From Candidatus Eiseniibacteriota bacterium (GTDB taxonomy: Bacteria; Eisenbacteria; RBG-16-71-46), in contig VBOS01000245.1 in the NCBI GenBank assembly GCA_005893185.1, positions 1-9,664 of the forward strand: 9,664 bases of DNA, in the 5' to 3' direction. The notes under the pieces were generated by a model that was not told the DNA's origin, made no database searches, and saw only the letters and a program-made list of their open reading frames with translations. This document shows, piece by piece, positions 6,514-9,664 of the stretch. A program made the translations under genes and the position numbers. The first letter of the stretch is position 1. Every line of letters begins with the position of its first letter.

Positions 6514-8635
6514 CTAGCGCCGCCGGCCCCGGTCGCGGTCCCGATCGCGCCCGCGATCGTCCCGACCGTGGTCGCGTCCGCCGCCGCCCGCCGAGGCCGT
6601 AGCACCTTCGGGCTCGGGCAACAGCGCCTTGCGCGAAAGCTTGATCTTCCCGTCGCGGTCCACGCCGATCACCTTCACCATCACGGTGTCGCCGACATTG
6701 AGCACGTCCTCGGTGCGCGCGATCCGCTTGTGGTCGATCTCGGAGATGTGGAGCAGCCCGTCCCGACCCGGCACGATCTCGACGAACGCGCCGAACGCGC
6801 CGACGCTCCGCACCTTGCCCTGGTAGTCGCCCGCCATCGCTGTTCACGGCCGCGATGCGCACCTCCCCGCTGTCCTCGATGTCGATCTGGGTCCCGGTCT
6901 CCTCGGTGATGCGCTTGATGATCTTGCCGCCCGGGCCGATGACCTCGCGGATCTTGTCGGGGTTGATGTTGAGGATGATGATGCGCGGCGCGAACGGCGA
7001 CATCTCGGCGCGCGGCTGCGGCAGCGCATCCGCCATGATGTCGAGGATGTGCAGGCGGCCCGCGCGCGCCCTCTCGAGCGCCTGGGACAACACCTCGAAC
7101 GAGATGCCACCGATCTTGGTGTCCATCTGGAAGGCGGTCACGCCCTCGCGCGTTCCCGTGACCTTGAAGTCCATGTCGCCGAGGTGGTCCTCGACGCCCA
7201 GGATGTCGGTCAGCACGGCCACGCGCTCAGCCTCCTTGATGAGGCCCATTGCGATCCCCGCCACCGGCGCCTTGATCGGAACGCCCGCGTCCATCAGCGC
7301 CATCGAGCCCGCGCACACGGTCGCCATCGACGACGAGCCGTTCGACTCGAGGATGTCGCTCACGATGCGGATCGTGTAGGGGAACCTGGAATCGGCGGGG
7401 ATGACCGGCTCGATCCCGCGCTCGGCGAGCGCGCCGTGGCCGATCTCGCGCCGTCCGGGGCCGCGGATCGGGCGCACTTCGCCGACGCTGAAGGGCGGAA
7501 AGTTGTAGTGCAGCATGTACGACTTCCACGACTGACCCTCCAGCTCCTCGACGCGCTGCTCGTCGCTCTTCGTGCCGAGGGTGGCGACCGACAGCGCCTG
7601 AGTCTCGCCGCGGGTGAAGAGGCACGAGCCGTGCGTGCGCGGCAGCAGGCCGACCTCGACCGTCACCTTGCGGATCTCGTCCGGGCTCCGGCCGTCGGCT
7701 CGCACTCCCTCGGTGAGCACCATCTCGCGCAGCTCGTCGCGCTCGAGGTCGTGCAGGATCTTTCCGACGTAGCTCTCCTGCTCCGGGAAGCGCTCCTTGA
7801 GCGCAGCGACCGCCTCCTCTCGGATGCGGTCCACCTCCTCCTGGCGCGCCTCCTTGCCGGGAATGCGGATCGCCTGGCGCAACCGGGTCCGGTAGGTGTC
7901 GTCGAGCGTCCGCTCGAGCTCCGATGTGTCGGGGGGCTGGAGGAGCGCCCGCTTCGGCTTCCCCGCGCGCCCGACCAGATCGCGCTGGATCGCGACGATG
8001 CGGCGGATGTGCTCGGCCGCGAAGCGGAGCGCGTCCACGATCGCGCCCTCGGGCAACTCGCGCGACCCGCCCTCGACCATGATGATGTTGTCCGCGGTCC
8101 CGGCCACGACCATGTCCATGTCGCTCTCGTCGAGCTGCTTGACCGTCGGGTTCACCACGAACTCGCCGTTCACCCGGCCCACCCGTACCCCGGCGATCGG
8201 TTCGGGGAACGGGATGTCGGAGAGATTCATGGCGGCCGATGCTCCGACCAGGGCGAGCACGTCGGCGTCGTTCTCCTGGTCGGAAGAGACGACCGTCGCC
8301 ATGATCTGCGTCTCGTAGGGAAAGTGCTTGGAGAACAGCGGTCGCACGGGGCGGTCGATGAGCCGCGAGCTCAGCACTTCCTTCTCGGTCGGGCGCCCCT
8401 CGCGCTTGAAGAAGCCGCCGGGGATCTTCCCGGCGGCGTAGGTGCGCTCGCGGTAATCCACCGTGAGGGGCACGAAATCACGATTCGGGCTGGCGGTCTT
8501 GGCGGCGCTCGCAGCCACCAGGACCACCGTCCCACCGAGCTGCACGAGCGCGGAACCCCCCGCCAGCTTGGCCATCTTGCCGCAACTGATCGTGAGCGTC
8601 TGTTCACCCAGATCGATCGTTACTTTTTCTTCCAT
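6514..8635 (-). CDS. pnp: Polynucleotide phosphorylase, frame broken between KH and S1 domains
   Basis: PNPase is the phosphorolytic 3'-5' exoribonuclease and degradosome subunit. From the ATG at 8635 the order is: first RNase PH core (about 1-145, with FFKREGRPTEKEVLSSRLID), a helical linker (about 145-310), and the second, catalytic RNase PH core (about 312-540). The latter holds RTHGSCLFTRGETQALSVAT, MLHYNFPPFSVGEVRP, SDILESNGSSSMATVC and the catalytic aspartates in GDMDFKV (D487, D489). A KH domain follows with the GxxG loop as GPGG (567-570). The frame fails after IAAVN (residue 598, codon at 6844-6842). The S1 domain continues in another frame from about 6837 (AGDYQGKV, GAFGAFVEI, GLLHISEIDHKRI, KIKLSRKAL) and ends in an RD/RG-rich tail at the TAG at 6514. 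About 18-19 residues of the last KH helix and linker are absent compared with E. coli PNPase. As written, the protein would lose S1 and end in unrelated arginine-rich sequence. pnp rarely decays alone, so a sequence error is likely. Confidence 0.93.
6835..6857 (-). other. Frame-break junction in pnp inside a small inverted repeat
   Basis: The end of the N-terminal frame (AAC codon, 6844-6842) and the start of the S1 frame (about 6840-6835) fall between the arms of an inverted repeat. The arms are CATCGC at 6835-6840 and GCGATG at 6852-6857, with an 11-nt loop. A one-base forward shift joins the frames. The missing conserved segment implies a deletion of about 53-56 nt (2 modulo 3). The repeat is seen directly; the deletion is inferred from family alignment from memory. 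Confidence 0.6.
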
Positions 8636-8662
8636 CGAGATTGATCCGTCCTCTGCCTTTCC

Positions 8663-8682
8663 GGTCCGGCCCGCGCCGGACC
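8663..8682 (-). promoter_or_regulatory. Perfect 8-bp stem-loop just upstream of pnp
   Basis: GGTCCGGC at 8663-8670 pairs fully with GCCGGACC at 8675-8682 around a four-base loop. It is followed on the transcript by GGAAAGGCAGAGG rather than T, so it is not an intrinsic terminator. It sits immediately before the ribosome-binding region of pnp and could serve as an autoregulatory or RNase III-type element. Confidence 0.5.
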
Positions 8683-8750
8683 AAGCCCTCGCCGTCCGAC
8701 AGATGCCGGGCGGGCGGCGCGATCGGGAAGTCCGCCTCCCCGACCTGAAA

Positions 8751-8774
8751 CGCGGCGTCCCAGGGACGACCGCG
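8751..8774 (-). terminator. Bulged 10-bp hairpin in the rpsO-pnp gap, possible partial terminator
   Basis: On the transcript CGCGG, a bulged U, and CGUCC pair with GGACG and CCGCG around a CUG loop, giving ten G-C-rich pairs. It is followed by TTTCAGG, a run of only three T. It lies about 150 nt after the rpsO stop. It could be a weak terminator or attenuator between rpsO and pnp, or simply part of the folded pnp leader. Confidence 0.4.
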
Positions 8775-8923
8775 CCCTACCGCGGCCCCGTGGTGGAGCC
8801 GCGCTTCAAATCGTCAACGCCTGCAGGCTCGGACGGCGCGCGTGAGGAGACGCGGCCCTGCTTGGCCGCAGCCGTCATCGCCCGGCGGGCGCCGGAACTG
8901 CTCCTGCCGGACCGGAGGGCCGA

Positions 8924-9193
8924 TCAGCGGCGCAGGCCCAGGTCCTTCACGACCTTTCGATAGCGATCGACCTTCGTGGTCTTGAGAAAATCCAGCAGAC
9001 GGCGACGCTGTCCCACCATCCGCAGCAAGCCCCGTCGCGACGCGTGGTCGCGCTTGTGAACCTTGAAGTGCTCGGTCAGGTAATGGATCTTCTCGGTGAG
9101 AAGCGCGATCTGGACTTCGGCAGACCCCGAGTCTCCCTCATGCTGCTTGAACTTACCGATGATTCCCTGCTTTTGCTCCTTGGAGAGCGTCAC
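8924..9193 (-). CDS. rpsO: 30S ribosomal protein S15
   Basis: S15 is a primary 16S rRNA-binding protein of the small-subunit platform. The protein has 89 residues, the standard length, reading (M)TLSKEQKQGIIGKFKQHEGD. The RNA-binding core H42-x6-D49-x2-S52 and the signature SRRGLLRMVGQRRRLLDFL are intact, and it ends LGLRR as in E. coli. The start is GTG at 9193: it gives exact family length and has GGAGGA at 9201-9206 with 7 nt spacing. An ATG further upstream in the same frame would add 27 unrelated residues. The gene is followed by pnp, the usual neighbour. Confidence 0.97.
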   Translation of the reverse strand: MTLSKEQKQGIIGKFKQHEGDSGSAEVQIALLTEKIHYLTEHFKVHKRDHASRRGLLRMVGQRRRLLDFLKTTKVDRYRKVVKDLGLRR

Positions 9194-9200
9194 TGCGATC

Positions 9201-9206
9201 TCCTCC
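9201..9206 (-). promoter_or_regulatory. rpsO ribosome-binding site
   Basis: GGAGGA on the minus strand lies 7 nt before the GTG at 9193. It is the strongest Shine-Dalgarno match noticed in the window and fixes the rpsO start. Confidence 0.85.
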
Positions 9207-9222
9207 TGCCATCGGGATCCGC

Positions 9223-9268
9223 TTGCCGGCCAGGCCATCGGCCCACCGTTGGGACCGTAGAGCGGCAA
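9223..9268 (-). promoter_or_regulatory. Inverted repeat in the rpsO leader
   Basis: TTGCCG (transcript sense, 9268-9263) can pair with CGGCAA (9228-9223) across 34 nt, and inner GG/CC runs can pair too. An alternative pairing, CCGCT with AGCGG, overlaps both arms. S15 represses its own translation through leader RNA structures in several bacteria, and those structures are not conserved in sequence. This is a candidate only. Confidence 0.3.
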
Positions 9269-9295
9269 CTGCACCCATGTTCAAAGCGACGGGGG

Positions 9296-9324
9296 AATGT
9301 AGCATTCGGCAAGTCGCGAAGCAA
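9296..9324 (-). promoter_or_regulatory. Probable sigma70-type promoter for rpsO
   Basis: On the minus strand TTGCTT (9324-9319) and TACATT (9301-9296) are separated by exactly 17 nt. The -10 is preceded by TGC, an extended -10 (TGn). The -10 matches consensus at 4 of 6 positions and the -35 at 3 of 6. It lies in a locally AT-richer patch in otherwise GC-rich DNA. It would give a leader of about 95 nt before the rpsO GTG. Confidence 0.5.
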
Positions 9325-9350
9325 CGCGGATTCGTAGCATGGCGCTTAGA

Positions 9351-9363
9351 CCCGCGGCGCGGG
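9351..9363 (-). terminator. Small GC hairpin after ribF, weak terminator candidate
   Basis: CCCGC and GCGGG pair around a three-base loop, 43 nt after the ribF stop. No T run follows on the transcript (TCTAAGCG), so this is weak evidence for termination. It lies just upstream of the rpsO promoter candidate. Confidence 0.25.
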
Positions 9364-9406
9364 CCGCTCGGAGGCGCTTCCCGGGGCTTCGTGGCCGCCC
9401 TTGGGA

Positions 9407-9664
9407 TCAGGCCGGCTGGCCGGATCCAAGCCGCCGGCGGGTCTCTGCGACGTCTTCCTCCATCGCTGCGACCAGGGCCTCGCGGGTCTCGAAGCGGCGC
9501 TCGGGCCTCAGCCACTCGGCGAATTCGACCTCCAGGCTCGAGCCGAGCAGGTCTCCCTGCCAGTCGATCACGTGCACTTCGAGCGTGCGCACCTGGCCCC
9601 CGAAGGTCGGGCGCACGCCGACGCTCATCGCAGCCGCTCGCCAATCTCGTTCGCCCGCGCTCCG
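9407..9664 (-). CDS. ribF: Bifunctional riboflavin kinase/FAD synthetase, C-terminal part only
   Basis: The frame is open from the right window edge to the TGA at 9407, giving 85 residues of the C-terminal riboflavin kinase domain. The N-terminal FMN adenylyltransferase domain lies outside the window. Visible signatures are AAMSVGVRPTFGG, LEVHVIDWQGDLLGSSLEVE (the catalytic glutamate region of RibF kinases) and FAEWLRPERRFETREALVAA followed by a helix, ending GSGQPA. The enzyme converts riboflavin to FMN and then FAD. The ATG at 9628 is internal, not the start, because family-like sequence (GERDWRAAAMSVGVRPTF) continues upstream of it. ribF next to rpsO and pnp is a familiar bacterial neighbourhood. 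Confidence 0.92.
   Translation of the reverse strand, partial: RSAGERDWRAAAMSVGVRPTFGGQVRTLEVHVIDWQGDLLGSSLEVEFAEWLRPERRFETREALVAAMEEDVAETRRRLGSGQPA

Larger units (their letters stand above)
8636..8923 (-). promoter_or_regulatory. rpsO-pnp intergenic region: structured pnp leader
   Basis: This 288-nt gap holds no credible gene. It contains several stem-loops, in transcript order: 8882-8895 (5 bp, loop of 4), 8852-8869 (GCGGCC/GGCCGC, loop of 6), 8751-8774 (10 bp with one bulge), 8723-8743 (8 bp including one G-U, loop of 5) and 8663-8682 (8 bp perfect, loop of 4). The last ends 27 nt before the pnp ATG. A GAGGA about 13 nt upstream of the ATG is a distant Shine-Dalgarno candidate. In E. coli the rpsO-pnp gap contains an RNase III-processed hairpin through which PNPase represses its own synthesis; the same logic is plausible here but not shown. 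No convincing -35/-10 pair for pnp was found, so pnp may be co-transcribed with rpsO. Confidence 0.55.

Noticed and set aside
6514..6837. A separate small S1-domain protein starting at the ATG at 6837
   Set aside because: The ATG has no ribosome-binding site and lies at the point where PNPase homology continues. It is better read as the displaced 3' part of pnp.
6835..6857. Programmed ribosomal frameshift in pnp
   Set aside because: There is no slippery heptamer, and a shift alone would not restore the 18 or so missing residues. PNPase is not known to use frameshifting.
8780..8817. TTGACG at 8817-8812 as a -35 for a pnp promoter
   Set aside because: No TATAAT-like hexamer lies 16-18 nt downstream on the minus strand (the sequence there is ACCACG).
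1..9664. Many long plus-strand open frames, including over 500 codons opposite pnp and the flippase
   Set aside because: They mirror the minus-strand genes in high-GC DNA, have low-complexity R/A/H/D-rich translations and resemble no family I recognise.

Overview
The window is a GC-rich bacterial stretch (very roughly 70% G+C by eye) in which every supported gene lies on the minus strand, so transcription runs from high to low coordinates. Gene order is ribF (3' end only), rpsO, pnp, an M16 zinc peptidase, an oligosaccharide flippase, a GT4 glycosyltransferase, a GT2 (polyprenol-phosphate type) glycosyltransferase, a second GT4 glycosyltransferase, and a SAM methyltransferase cut by the left edge. 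The rpsO-pnp-M16 block is a common bacterial arrangement. Together with the composition it is compatible with a high-GC proteobacterial or deltaproteobacterial-like lineage, but this taxonomic guess is weak. No tRNA, rRNA, CRISPR array, insertion sequence or phage gene was seen.

Right part (about 5000-9664): housekeeping translation and RNA-decay genes. The gap between ribF and rpsO carries a good promoter candidate and an inverted repeat that may fold in the rpsO leader. rpsO starts at GTG behind a strong Shine-Dalgarno sequence. The 288-nt rpsO-pnp gap has no gene but holds several stem-loops, fitting the known post-transcriptional control of pnp. A perfect 11-bp hairpin with a GNRA-type loop follows pnp.

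Left part (1-5030): a surface-glycan assembly cluster. The flippase, GT4, GT2, GT4 and methyltransferase genes are joined by four successive ATGA start/stop overlaps, which implies one polycistronic, translationally coupled unit. A likely division of labour is that glycosyltransferases build or charge a lipid-linked sugar, the methyltransferase modifies it, and the flippase moves it across the inner membrane. The actual glycan cannot be read from the sequence.

The most notable anomaly is that three genes (pnp and both GT4 genes) are each broken the same way. Conserved sequence runs up to a point in one frame and resumes in another, with roughly 11-22 conserved residues missing between. In each case a short inverted repeat sits at or beside the junction. 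This looks like small out-of-frame deletions, either artefacts in hairpin-rich GC DNA or real lesions. The shared pattern and the presence of pnp among the victims favour artefact. I found no convincing new biological system; the rest is well explained by known families.
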